A stretch of DNA of 28,222 bases from NCBI GenBank assembly GCA_031278075.1, contig JAITLE010000107.1:1-28222 (forward strand), read 5' to 3'. The stretch comes from Bifidobacteriaceae bacterium. GTDB lineage: Bacteria; Actinomycetota; Actinomycetes; Actinomycetales; WQXJ01. The position numbers and the translations under genes are program-made. The notes under the pieces were generated by a model, which was given only the letters and a program-made list of their open reading frames with translations, searched no databases and was not told the DNA's origin. This document shows, piece after piece, positions 1 through 8,046 of the stretch; position 1 is the stretch's first letter, and every line of letters begins with the position of its first letter.

Positions 1-703
1 CGAAACCAGCCACTGACGCGTCAACCGCCTCTCGGAGTTGGCCGATCTCCCATTCGTCTTTGAACATCCGCAGGTGGGCCAGGGTGGCGTCCAACTCTTG
101 CGAGGCGGTCAAAGACCACCGCGCCAATTCGCCGCTGCCCACTGTTCCGCTGACGAGGGGGCGCTTTAGCTGGGCCAGCTCCGCTGTCAACTCCTTGACG
201 TTCTTGACAGGGATGCCGATCGCCTCCGACCAGTCCGACAGCCCCGGACTCGGGCCCACCCAAAGCTCGCCGTAGGCGGCGCTGGCGAAGAAGTCCCGCT
301 CACCGGGCCGGGCCGGCGCCGGCGCGAACACGGTGGCGTCGTGGCCGGCGCTTGTGGCGCGCAAAACCAGCGCTGCGAACTCGATTTGGCATCCGGTGAG
401 CCAGGTGAAATTCGAGTCCGCGCGGAACTCGTGATAACAGTCGTTGTTGCGGACAGGCGCGTGGCCGGCGAACACGACGAGATCGTGCGGACCAACGGCC
501 TGCGACAACGCCGCACGATGCCGGGCCGCTGCCGCGGCGGCTCCTGCGACGACGGGCGCCGGGGCCGGTCGGCGGGCCCAGTCCTGGGCGATCATCTCCA
601 CAAAAGCGGGCACGTCGGCCAGCTTCGGCGAGGGTTCCCCCGAATGCGGTGGCAGGCGGCGTCCAGCGGCGGCCGCGTCGGCGGCGCCGGTCGGCTGATT
701 CAT
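1..703 (-). CDS. pepP: Xaa-Pro aminopeptidase (aminopeptidase P), N-terminal part; 3' end outside window
   Basis: An open frame runs from an ATG at 703 leftward through the window edge and encodes the first 234 residues. Residues about 70-160 look like the N-terminal domain of M24B aminopeptidases P, including the typical FRADSNFTWLTG segment. The frame then reaches the characteristic linker into the pita-bread catalytic domain (FKDEWEIGQLREAVDAS). The metal-binding catalytic half lies beyond the edge, so its integrity cannot be judged. The known family activity is removal of the N-terminal residue from peptides whose second residue is proline, in the cytoplasm with a dinuclear metal centre. 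It is the last visible gene of the peptide-transport operon, starting 21 bases after the S33 peptidase stop. A sequence AGGAG lies just upstream of the ATG. The family call is firm; the exact peptide preference is inferred. Confidence 0.88.
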   Translation of the reverse strand, partial: MNQPTGAADAAAAGRRLPPHSGEPSPKLADVPAFVEMIAQDWARRPAPAPVVAGAAAAAARHRAALSQAVGPHDLVVFAGHAPVRNNDCYHEFRADSNFTWLTGCQIEFAALVLRATSAGHDATVFAPAPARPGERDFFASAAYGELWVGPSPGLSDWSEAIGIPVKNVKELTAELAQLKRPLVSGTVGSGELARWSLTASQELDATLAHLRMFKDEWEIGQLREAVDASVAGF

Positions 704-724
704 TGTCTTGCCTCTTCTCCTATT

Positions 725-2011
725 TCACGCTGGGAGTCCGCCGCCGCGTTCCACCAGCAATTGCCGCAGCTTCGCGAAGACTTCTGGGTTCTGGATGCCG
801 TCATGCTCATACTCGTTGGTCACCCAAGCTTGGGAGTTGCCCACCATCTCCAAGGTGGCGAGCTGCAGGCCGGCATCCACGTAAAGGTCGTCGTGGTAGA
901 CCACCGCCTGCAGAGGCACCTCGTTGCGGGCCAGCACCTCGGGGCGGTAGATGGCGGGCCAGTGCTCTTGACGCATCAGCTCCTCGACCGCCGGCAGGAA
1001 CGGACGCAACAACTGATCCTCTTCGAACATCCAAGGGAACGCCATCTCGCCTGTGAACAGCAGCGGCCGGGCGTCGGGCGCGAACTCCGGGTGGCGGGCC
1101 AGCTCGTGGTGTGCCGCCCAGTTGATCGGGCCGTTCGCGCCGCAGCCGAAGATGAATTCTTGCAGGGTCCAATAGAGCGGATTCACCGCGGACGAGGTCC
1201 GGGCTAGCACCTGGTGCGTGAACGCCTGCGACAGCAGCCCGGCCTCAGCGAAGGCGGTGTCCAAGAGCCAATGCAGGCGTTCGGCGCCGTGTTTCATTCC
1301 GAGGTCCAGGCCCAAGGATTGCAGCCGCGGCACCGAGAACGGGTCGCCGTTCGGGAGACGGACGTCGGTTCTCGTCAGCAAATCGGCGATCTCCGAGACC
1401 CGTGCCACGTCCCGGGGGTAGCGGGCGTAGAACTGCGCTGTCTTGCGTTTCGCCCTGGGGAAGGTGCGGCGATAGACCTCGGCGGCGTCCGGCGGCACAC
1501 CCGGTATCCCGCCCGCCACATAACAGCCGCGCAAAGCGTCGGGGAAATGGCTCAGGTAGGTCAGCGTCAGGAATCCCCCGTAGCTTTGACCCAGAGTGTG
1601 CCAGCGTCGCCCGCCGTAGCAGCGGAGGCGAATTCGCTCGAAGTCTTTGACGATCGAGTCGGCCAGGAAGTAGCCGAGAAACACCGCCGCCCCTTCCGGA
1701 TTGGGAAAGCTCGCGATGGTTCGGCCGTCCACTGGGGAGGAACGTCCGGTCCCGCGCTGGTCCGGCATGACCACTCGGTAATGTTTCAGAGCTTCGCCCA
1801 ACCAGCCCTGGCCGGGCATCGGACGCACACCCTGCCCGCCGGGGCCGCCCTGTAGGAACAACAGCGGCGGCAGGTCGTCCTCCGCTCGGTCCGGGTCGGA
1901 GATCTCGCGGAAGAACACCCGGATCGGGGGTGAGTCTCGGTCTTCCCAGTCCAACGGGACTGAGATGTGGCGGTCCACCACGCGGTATCCGGGGACGAAA
2001 TACTGGCTCAT
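725..2011 (-). CDS. Proline iminopeptidase-like alpha/beta hydrolase (peptidase family S33)
   Basis: This 428-residue protein has no signal peptide. It shows the hallmarks of S33 prolyl aminopeptidases: an oxyanion-hole motif QGGPGG at residues 54-59, DQRGTGRS at 84-91, and a nucleophile elbow GQSYGG with Ser143. Late acidic and histidine residues (Asp374/375, His403 in YEHDG) fit the rest of the triad. The length matches the longer actinobacterial and lactic-acid-bacterial type. The family removes N-terminal proline from peptides in the cytoplasm. The ATG at 2011 is preceded by GAGGAG at a good distance. The gene starts 19 bases after the permease stop and is followed 21 bases later by an aminopeptidase P gene, so the two probably act in sequence on imported peptides. 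Another S33 hydrolase specificity cannot be excluded. Confidence 0.85.
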   Translation of the reverse strand: MSQYFVPGYRVVDRHISVPLDWEDRDSPPIRVFFREISDPDRAEDDLPPLLFLQGGPGGQGVRPMPGQGWLGEALKHYRVVMPDQRGTGRSSPVDGRTIASFPNPEGAAVFLGYFLADSIVKDFERIRLRCYGGRRWHTLGQSYGGFLTLTYLSHFPDALRGCYVAGGIPGVPPDAAEVYRRTFPRAKRKTAQFYARYPRDVARVSEIADLLTRTDVRLPNGDPFSVPRLQSLGLDLGMKHGAERLHWLLDTAFAEAGLLSQAFTHQVLARTSSAVNPLYWTLQEFIFGCGANGPINWAAHHELARHPEFAPDARPLLFTGEMAFPWMFEEDQLLRPFLPAVEELMRQEHWPAIYRPEVLARNEVPLQAVVYHDDLYVDAGLQLATLEMVGNSQAWVTNEYEHDGIQNPEVFAKLRQLLVERGGGLPA

Positions 2012-2030
2012 GTCTCGCTCCTCATCTTCG

Positions 2031-2987
2031 TCAAGTGCGCAGTCTCGGTTCCAGCGCCACGTGCAGGAAGTCCACGATCAGGTTCATCACCACGATGAAG
2101 AAACCGCCGAGCAGGACCACACCGATCACCACCGGCCGGTCTTGCACAGTGACCGCTTTGACCGCCAGCGCGCCCACGCCTTGCAGCCCGAACACTTGCT
2201 CGATCACGATCGCGCCGCCGAGCAGGTAGCCGATATCCGCGCCTAACTGGGTGGTCAACACGGTGAGAGTGGCGCGCATGCCGTGCTTGTAAACCACACG
2301 GCGTTCGGTCAGGCCCTTGGCCCGAGCGGTGCGGATGTAGTCCTCCCCTAGCACATCGAGCAGCTGCGCGCGGGTGAGCCGCTGGTAGAGCGCGGCTGTC
2401 ACTAGTGCCAGGGTGAACCACGGCAACACCATGTGTGTGAACCACTCGAAGAACCCACTCCCGAATTCGGCGTAGCCGCCCGCCGGGAATAGGGTGAACC
2501 CGTTTTGTCGGGGAAGGAAGTACAGGGTGTAGAGCAGCATCATCCCGAGCACGAAGGTGGGGAAGCTGATCCCGACAAGGCTGACGACCTGGGCGAACCG
2601 ATCCCGCCAAGTTCCGGGGTGGCGGGCGGAAAGGATGCCGAGCGGGATGCCGATCGCCAGCCAGAGGAACACCGCGCCGAAGACCAGCGAGAAGGTGGCC
2701 GGGATGCGGGCCACGATCAAGCCGAGCACCGGCATCTGGTTGCGGTAGGAGAAGCCGAAGTCGCCCCTGAACGCGTTGGTCAAGAATCTCCAGTACTGCA
2801 CATACATGGGCTGGTCCAGGCCCAGGTTCTGCCGCACCTGGGCCAGGATTTCCGGGGTGGCCTTCTCGCCGGCGATCAGCCGGGCCGGGTCGCCGGGCGC
2901 CACAAAGAACAGCGCGAACACGAAAAGGCTGAGCGCCAAGAGCACGATCGCGGCGTACAACACCCGCTTCAACAGCGATTTAGCCAT
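2031..2987 (-). CDS. dppB: Peptide ABC transporter permease, DppB/OppB type
   Basis: This 318-residue polytopic membrane protein has the conserved DppB N-terminus: a positively charged start, a first membrane helix at about residues 8-31, then the FFVAPGDPARLIAG segment. The middle part has the usual EAA-type coupling region (YIRTARAKGLTERRVVYKHGMR) that docks on the ATPase. In this family the protein forms half of the membrane channel for di- or oligopeptides (some relatives carry nickel or other solutes). Its ATG lies inside the end of the preceding permease gene, with an 8-base overlap ATGGCTAA, which implies coupled translation. The partners are the DppC-type permease, the fused ATPase and the lipoprotein encoded upstream. 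The substrate is inferred from the peptidase genes downstream. Confidence 0.9.
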   Translation of the reverse strand: MAKSLLKRVLYAAIVLLALSLFVFALFFVAPGDPARLIAGEKATPEILAQVRQNLGLDQPMYVQYWRFLTNAFRGDFGFSYRNQMPVLGLIVARIPATFSLVFGAVFLWLAIGIPLGILSARHPGTWRDRFAQVVSLVGISFPTFVLGMMLLYTLYFLPRQNGFTLFPAGGYAEFGSGFFEWFTHMVLPWFTLALVTAALYQRLTRAQLLDVLGEDYIRTARAKGLTERRVVYKHGMRATLTVLTTQLGADIGYLLGGAIVIEQVFGLQGVGALAVKAVTVQDRPVVIGVVLLGGFFIVVMNLIVDFLHVALEPRLRT

Positions 2988-4026
2988 GGTCAGCCCCCTG
3001 CCGACCGGCCGAAGGCCGCCCGCGCCCGCGTGTGCGGGAGAACAATCTGCGCCCAGCCTTGGGATCCAGCGCGTCCCGCAGGCCGTCCCCCAAGATGTTG
3101 AAGGACAAGGTGGTGAACAGGAGCATCGAGCCGGGCGCGAAGACGAGCCACGGGGCGATCATGTAGGTGGAGTTGTTGGCCGCGTCGGCCAGCATCCCGC
3201 CCCAACTGGGCTGGGGTGGGACAATGCCCATGCCGAGGAATGAGAGGGTGGCCTCGAACACGATCGCGCTCGGGATCATCTGGGTCGTGTAGACGATGAT
3301 GGATTCAGTGAGGTTCGGCAGGATGTCCTTGAAGATGATGGACAGAGTCGACGCTCCGAGCGAGCGCGAGGCTTCCACGAATTCCCGCTGTTTCAAGGCT
3401 CGCACCTGGGCGCGAATCACACGTCCGGTCACCGCCCAGGAGAAGAACACCACCACGAACAGACACAAGGCCACGCTCGCCCCGAACACCGAGACCAGGG
3501 CCAGCGCGCACAGCAAGAAGGGGATGCACATCACGAAGTCGGTCAGCCGGCTGAGCACCGCGTCAAGCCAGCCGCCGAAGTACCCTGCCAGCATTCCCAC
3601 GGTCACGCCGATGACCGCCGCGATCAGCGATGCGACCACTCCCACCAGCAAGGACACTTGGGCGCCGTAGGCGAGCCGGATGAAGACGTCCCGGCCCAGT
3701 TGGTCTGTGCCCATCAAGAATGTGGAACTCGGGCTGACCGGCAACCCGTCAGGTGTCATCCCGGTGTCGCGGAATTGCTCAGAGAGACCGTGGCCGGTGA
3801 TTTGGGACAGCAGTGGCGCCGCCGCAGCCAGCACCGCCACCAGGGCGATGAAGGCGATGGCGGTCATGGACGCCCGGTCGCGCCGCAGCCGGCGCCACAT
3901 GTGCTGCCAAGAATTCAGTTGCGCGACGCCGGATTCTGCGGACGAGGGCGCCTCAGGCGACAGGTCAGGAGCCTTCGACGCCGCCGATGCCGTCGACGCC
4001 CCCGACCCAGCCGACGCGCCGCTCAC
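2980..4026 (-). CDS. dppC: Peptide ABC transporter permease, DppC/OppC type
   Basis: This 348-residue protein begins with an Ala/Ser/Pro-rich stretch of about 40 residues that is not typical of the family and is probably cytoplasmic. The canonical DppC body follows: WRRLRRDRASM before the first membrane helix, the extracytoplasmic TDQLGRDVFIRLAYGAQVSL segment and the coupling loop EFVEASRSLGAS. It forms the second half of the peptide channel with the DppB-type protein. The start is GTG at 4026, overlapping the ATPase stop as GTGA, and the stop is TAA inside the next gene's start. A later start that skips the low-complexity N-terminus is possible, but the four-base overlap favours the one given. 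Confidence 0.9.
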   Translation of the reverse strand: MSGASAGSGASTASAASKAPDLSPEAPSSAESGVAQLNSWQHMWRRLRRDRASMTAIAFIALVAVLAAAAPLLSQITGHGLSEQFRDTGMTPDGLPVSPSSTFLMGTDQLGRDVFIRLAYGAQVSLLVGVVASLIAAVIGVTVGMLAGYFGGWLDAVLSRLTDFVMCIPFLLCALALVSVFGASVALCLFVVVFFSWAVTGRVIRAQVRALKQREFVEASRSLGASTLSIIFKDILPNLTESIIVYTTQMIPSAIVFEATLSFLGMGIVPPQPSWGGMLADAANNSTYMIAPWLVFAPGSMLLFTTLSFNILGDGLRDALDPKAGRRLFSRTRGRGRPSAGRQGADHG

Positions 4027-5933
4027 CGGGCGACCTCCGAATCGGAAAGCACCTTCGGCCCCGGCCGTTCGGCGAGAAGCAGCCTGTTCTCCGCGCCCGC
4101 CGTGGGCTGCTGGAAAACAGAGGCCGCCAGCAGCTTCTTGGTGAAATCAGCCTGGGGCGCGCCAAATATGGTCTCGGTCGCGGCCAGTTCGATTATCTCG
4201 CCACCATCCATGACGGCGATCCGGTCGCAAACATGGCGCACCACCGCCAGGTCATGGGAGATGAACAGGTAGGTGTAGCCGAAAGCCGCGCGCAGATCCT
4301 TGATCAGGTTGAGGATCTGGGCCTGGATGGACACGTCCAACGCGGACACGGGCTCGTCGAAGATCACCAGCTGCGGATCCAACGCCAAGGCGCGTGCGAT
4401 CCCGATGCGCTGGCGCTGTCCCCCGGAGAACTCGGACGGGAAGCGGTTGTAGTGTTCCGGGTCGAGCCCGACCAGTTCCATCAGCTCTTGGACGGATGAT
4501 TTCAGCGGCGCGCCACGCAGCCGTTTCTGGATGCGCAGCGGCTCGCCGATGATCGCCCCGACCCGCCGCCGCGGATTAAGCGACCCGTAAGGGTCTTGGA
4601 ACACCATTTGGACGTGCTGACGCATCTGGCGCCACTCGGTCGCGTTCAGCTGCCCGATCTCGCGCCCTAAGAAACGGATGGAACCAGATGTGGCGGGGAT
4701 CAGCCCGGCGATGGCGCGCGCCAGCGTGGTCTTGCCGCAGCCGGACTCCCCCACCAGGCCAAGCGCGTCGCCTTGCTCCAACCTGAGGCTGATGCCTTTG
4801 AGCACGTGAACGGGATGCCGCGACTTGGGGCGGAATGACAAACGCATGTCGGTGACCTCGACCACAGGTTCTTGCACGACGTGCCTTCGAGGATCGACCA
4901 CATGGACGCGGCTGCCGTCACGTTGCATCGCGGTGACGAAGGCGTCCACCTCGCGGACCGGCTCAGGCAAACCCGGATCGTGGTGCAGCAAACAGTTGAC
5001 TGTCACTCCGTCGTCGTAGACCCGCTCGACTGGACGGGAAGCGAAACAGTCGGCGACGGCATCGGCGCACCGGGGAGCAAAAGCGCAACCGGTCGGCACG
5101 GCGAGCAGGCTGGGGGCTTTGCCCTGGATGGGGATAAGGCGGTCGTTGCTTTCCTCCGCGGTCGGGGAGGAGCGCAACAATCCGGCCGTGTAGGGGTGGG
5201 CGGGCCGCGTGAACAACGAGGAGATCGGGCCGGTCTCCATCTGGTGCCCGGCGTACATCACCATCGCGCGGTCGGCAAAGGAGGCCAGCAGGCCCAAATC
5301 ATGGGAGATCATGATGACGGTGGCGCCCAACTCATCCCGCATCTGTGACAGCAGAGTGAGAATCTGCTTCTGGATGGTGACGTCTAAGGCGGTGGTCGGC
5401 TCGTCCGCGATGATGAAGTCGGGCCGCAACACCAACGCCATCGCGATCATCACCCGCTGGCGCATTCCGCCGGAGAACTGGTGGGGGTAATCGTTGAAAC
5501 GTTTGGCCGCGTTCGGAATGCCCACGGTCTCCAGCATCTCGACGGCGCGGCGTTTGGCGGCGGACCGGGATGTGGAGCGCTCATGGATCCTGATCACCTC
5601 GGTGATCTGCGACCCGATTGTGAAATAGGGGTGCAGGCTGGACAGCGGATCTTGGAACACCATGCCGATGCGTTTGCCCCGCAGCTGGCGCAGCTGGCGT
5701 GCCGACATGGTGATGAGGTCGGCGCCGTCGAACAGCACACGTCCGGCGATATCCGAACCGGGCAGCAACCCGGTGATGGCTTGGGTGAGCACGCTTTTCC
5801 CGGAGCCGGATTCGCCGACGATCCCGAAGATCTCGCCCCGCCGCACCTCAAAAGAGACACCTTGGACGGCGTGCACCATGCCGTCCTCGGTGGGGAGGTT
5901 CACATACACGTCTTGCGCGCTGAGCAAGGCCAT
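4023..5933 (-). CDS. Fused peptide ABC transporter ATPase (DppD-DppF in one chain)
   Basis: This 636-residue protein has two complete nucleotide-binding domains. The first has Walker A GESGSGKS at 40-47, signature FSGGMRQ at 153-159 and Walker B FIIADE at 173-178. The second has Walker A GESGCGKT at 395-402, signature FSGGQRQ at 502-508 and Walker B LVIFDE at 522-527. Between them is the oligopeptide-type C-terminal extension with four cysteines (C283, C289, C296, C314), which in this family can form a metal or Fe-S site. The fusion therefore replaces the separate DppD and DppF subunits and should give a fixed 1:1 ratio. It energises import through the two permeases. The stop overlaps the DppC-type start by four bases. 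The ATG at 5933 follows a 113-base gap that contains a hairpin. Confidence 0.92.
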   Translation of the reverse strand: MALLSAQDVYVNLPTEDGMVHAVQGVSFEVRRGEIFGIVGESGSGKSVLTQAITGLLPGSDIAGRVLFDGADLITMSARQLRQLRGKRIGMVFQDPLSSLHPYFTIGSQITEVIRIHERSTSRSAAKRRAVEMLETVGIPNAAKRFNDYPHQFSGGMRQRVMIAMALVLRPDFIIADEPTTALDVTIQKQILTLLSQMRDELGATVIMISHDLGLLASFADRAMVMYAGHQMETGPISSLFTRPAHPYTAGLLRSSPTAEESNDRLIPIQGKAPSLLAVPTGCAFAPRCADAVADCFASRPVERVYDDGVTVNCLLHHDPGLPEPVREVDAFVTAMQRDGSRVHVVDPRRHVVQEPVVEVTDMRLSFRPKSRHPVHVLKGISLRLEQGDALGLVGESGCGKTTLARAIAGLIPATSGSIRFLGREIGQLNATEWRQMRQHVQMVFQDPYGSLNPRRRVGAIIGEPLRIQKRLRGAPLKSSVQELMELVGLDPEHYNRFPSEFSGGQRQRIGIARALALDPQLVIFDEPVSALDVSIQAQILNLIKDLRAAFGYTYLFISHDLAVVRHVCDRIAVMDGGEIIELAATETIFGAPQADFTKKLLAASVFQQPTAGAENRLLLAERPGPKVLSDSEVAR

Positions 5934-6000
5934 TGGTCGCGGTTATTCCGTCGGTCGGTCGGCTCGGGACGGGCGGGGCGTTCTGAGGCTCCCACCCACC

Positions 6001-6036
6001 AGCGGGGTCGCCGCGCCGGAACGCTGCGACCCCGCT
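6001..6036 (-). terminator. Intercistronic hairpin between binding-protein gene and ATPase gene
   Basis: A perfect 11-bp inverted repeat, AGCGGGGTCGC and its complement (6001-6011 and 6026-6036), flanks a 14-base loop. It lies 11 bases after the binding-protein stop in the direction of transcription. There is no T-run after it. This fits a partial terminator or an mRNA 3'-end stabiliser that keeps the binding protein more abundant than the channel subunits, a common arrangement in binding-protein operons. Confidence 0.6.
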
Positions 6037-6046
6037 TGGCGGCCGG

Positions 6047-7804
6047 TTATCGGTTGATGGTCAAGTTGGTCCAGTCGCCCGCCTCACCCAGGGCGAACAC
6101 CAGGAAGTTGCCGACTGACTTGCTGTGGTAGAGCACCTGCGTCTTGGAATACAGCGGCAGGACGATCGCGTCCTCCATCACAGTGTCGGAGACTTGCGCC
6201 CACAGTTCGGCAGATTCTTCCACTGTCGGGGCGTTCAACGCCTGGGCGGCCAATTCGTTGGCTGTCTCGTTGTTGTAATCCAGGTAGTTGTAGCCTTGCT
6301 CGGTCTTGCCGTCGTAGGTGAACTGGGGTTGGAACACCGAGCGCGCGGCGCCGCCGGTCCAGTCCGGGCTCCATCCGCAAAGCGCCAGGTCCCATTTGCC
6401 TTCGCGCCCGTTCTCATGTTGCATCATGAAGTTCGGGTAGAAGTCTGAGCCGGGCACAGGGACGAGTTCGACGGTGATGTCCGCTTTGGCCATGTTCTCC
6501 TGGATGGTCTGGGCGATGCCCGGCTCGACCGCGTTGTCGGAGCGGTACGCCAGTTTCAGCGTCAGATCCGCCGCGCCGGCGGCGCTGAGCAAGGACTTCG
6601 CCTTCTCTGGGTCGCCCGCCGAGTCAGTGGTGGCGTACAGGTCGTTGTCGGAATGCCCCACCACGGTGGGGCCGAAGATCCCTGTGGCGGGGACGGCCAG
6701 ATCCGGGCCGCCCAGCTGCTGGACGAAGTCCGCCTTGTTGACCGCGTACTGCAACGCCTGGCGGACCGCCTTGTTCTGCAACGCGCCGCTGTTGTTGTCC
6801 GAAAGCGAGTTGATCCAGAGGAAGTAGGTGTTGCCGGGGGAGATCGTGAGGATTTTCTCGTCGCCAGCGGTCCGCAGTGGCGCCAGCTGCGCCGCGGTCA
6901 GGCCGATGCCCATCGTGATGTCGGCGTCATCGGACTGCAGTTGTTGTATGGCGTTGTCCGGGGTGACGCCGAAGGTGATCTCGATGCGGTCGGCGTTGGC
7001 GGCGCGCAACGGATCAGACTCCTTCACCCAAGCGGGGTTGCGCTTGAGATAGAGGTGCTTGTCCGGCACGTATTCGTCGACGGTGTACGGACCGGAGGAG
7101 ATGTAGTTGGCGCGATAGTCGGGGCCGTCAGGCTCGTAGGCGAGCGCTTCGGCGGCCACCGGAGAGGCGTTCGCCAGCGACAGCATGTAGATGAAGTCGG
7201 ACGCCGCCTCGGCCAGGGTGAACACCACAGTCTTGTCGTCCGGGGTGGCGATGCCTTCGACGGAGTCCTCTTCGATGTGTTGACGCACGTTGTCAACCGT
7301 CGGGTTCGCGCTGTCGTAGCCCTCGCAGAATTCGGCGAAGCCCTTGATGACGTTGAAATACGAGGATGTGAAGGACGGCCCGAGCGGGTTGCAGACCCGT
7401 TCGATCCCGTTGGCGACGTCTGTGGACGTGATGGCCCTGGGCCCGTCAGGAGCATCCCAGTTGGCGTTGTCCCTCAGGGTGAAGGTGTAGGTCAAGCCAT
7501 CCTCGGAGACGGTGGGCAGGTCGGCGGCGAGGTCGGGCTGCGGCAGCACGTTCTCCTCCACGTCGTTGGAGGCCTTGTAGCTGATCAGCTGCCGGCTGAT
7601 GGCACGCGACAGGTTGTTGGTCACCACCAGGCCGACCATTGTCGGGTCAAGGTGGTCGATGTCGTCCGTGCCGACAATTCTGAGAGTGCCGCCGGTCGCC
7701 GCGGAGCCGTCGGATGTGGTGGGAGTCGAGTTGCCGCCGCAGGCGGCTAAGGAGAGGGCCAGGGCACTTGCGATTCCGATGGCCAGTGATGTGCGAAGTC
7801 TCAC
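6047..7804 (-). CDS. dppA: Peptide-binding lipoprotein of ABC importer (SBP family 5)
   Basis: This 585-residue protein starts with a lipoprotein signal: charged RLR, a hydrophobic stretch, then lipobox LAAC with Cys22, followed by a Gly/Ser/Thr linker. The rest resembles family 5 extracellular solute-binding proteins (DppA/OppA): an early GGTLRIVGTDDIDHLDP segment, a central SGPYTVDEYVPDKHLYLKRNP segment and a late KAVRQALQYAVNK segment. It should be tethered to the outer face of the membrane, capturing peptides for the permeases. The start is GTG at 7804, with AAAGG eight bases before it. Being first in the operon and followed by a hairpin suggests the highest expression of the set. Peptide is the likely ligand because the operon ends in proline peptidase genes, but family 5 also includes binders of nickel and sugars. 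Confidence 0.9.
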   Translation of the reverse strand: MRLRTSLAIGIASALALSLAACGGNSTPTTSDGSAATGGTLRIVGTDDIDHLDPTMVGLVVTNNLSRAISRQLISYKASNDVEENVLPQPDLAADLPTVSEDGLTYTFTLRDNANWDAPDGPRAITSTDVANGIERVCNPLGPSFTSSYFNVIKGFAEFCEGYDSANPTVDNVRQHIEEDSVEGIATPDDKTVVFTLAEAASDFIYMLSLANASPVAAEALAYEPDGPDYRANYISSGPYTVDEYVPDKHLYLKRNPAWVKESDPLRAANADRIEITFGVTPDNAIQQLQSDDADITMGIGLTAAQLAPLRTAGDEKILTISPGNTYFLWINSLSDNNSGALQNKAVRQALQYAVNKADFVQQLGGPDLAVPATGIFGPTVVGHSDNDLYATTDSAGDPEKAKSLLSAAGAADLTLKLAYRSDNAVEPGIAQTIQENMAKADITVELVPVPGSDFYPNFMMQHENGREGKWDLALCGWSPDWTGGAARSVFQPQFTYDGKTEQGYNYLDYNNETANELAAQALNAPTVEESAELWAQVSDTVMEDAIVLPLYSKTQVLYHSKSVGNFLVFALGEAGDWTNLTINR

Positions 7805-7859
7805 AGGGTCAGCCTTTCTGGGGGTCGTGCTGTGGGCGTCGTTGCCGGCGTTGAGCGGA

Positions 7860-7889
7860 CACCGATTCGTTCAGAATAGCCCACCGATT
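7860..7889. promoter_or_regulatory. Paired 8-bp direct repeats at a possible promoter of the peptide operon
   Basis: CACCGATT occurs at 7860-7867 and again at 7882-7889, exactly 22 bp apart (two helical turns). On the minus strand they flank TATTCT (7874-7879), which could serve as a -10 box for the binding-protein gene. No good -35 box is visible. A second direct repeat, TGGCGAA, lies at 7891-7897 and 7907-7913. This could be a regulator site on one face of the helix; it is inferred only from spacing and position. Confidence 0.35.
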
Positions 7890-7987
7890 GTGGCGAAGAT
7901 GTTTCGTGGCGAAAGAGGTTCGACACGGCCGTCTCTTCCGGGGCCGCGTCCGGGGGCACGCGCCGGGCGGCGCGGCTGGGGCCGCCA

Positions 7988-8009
7988 CACCCGGTTCCGC
8001 GCCCGGGTG
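7988..8009 (-). terminator. GC-rich hairpin after the type VII ATPase gene
   Basis: CACCCGG (7988-7994) pairs perfectly with CCGGGTG (8003-8009) across an 8-base loop, 38 bases past the stop of the secretion ATPase gene. It has no T-run. It is a plausible but weak transcription end between the secretion locus and the peptide operon, both on the minus strand. Confidence 0.35.
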
Positions 8010-8046
8010 GCGCCCGGCGCCGTGCTCGCACTGCCTCTGCGGCGGG

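Noticed and set aside
341..1207. A 288-codon plus-strand frame spanning the start of the aminopeptidase and the end of the iminopeptidase genes
   Set aside because: It is antisense to two genes with clear catalytic motifs, has low-complexity composition and no ribosome-binding site.
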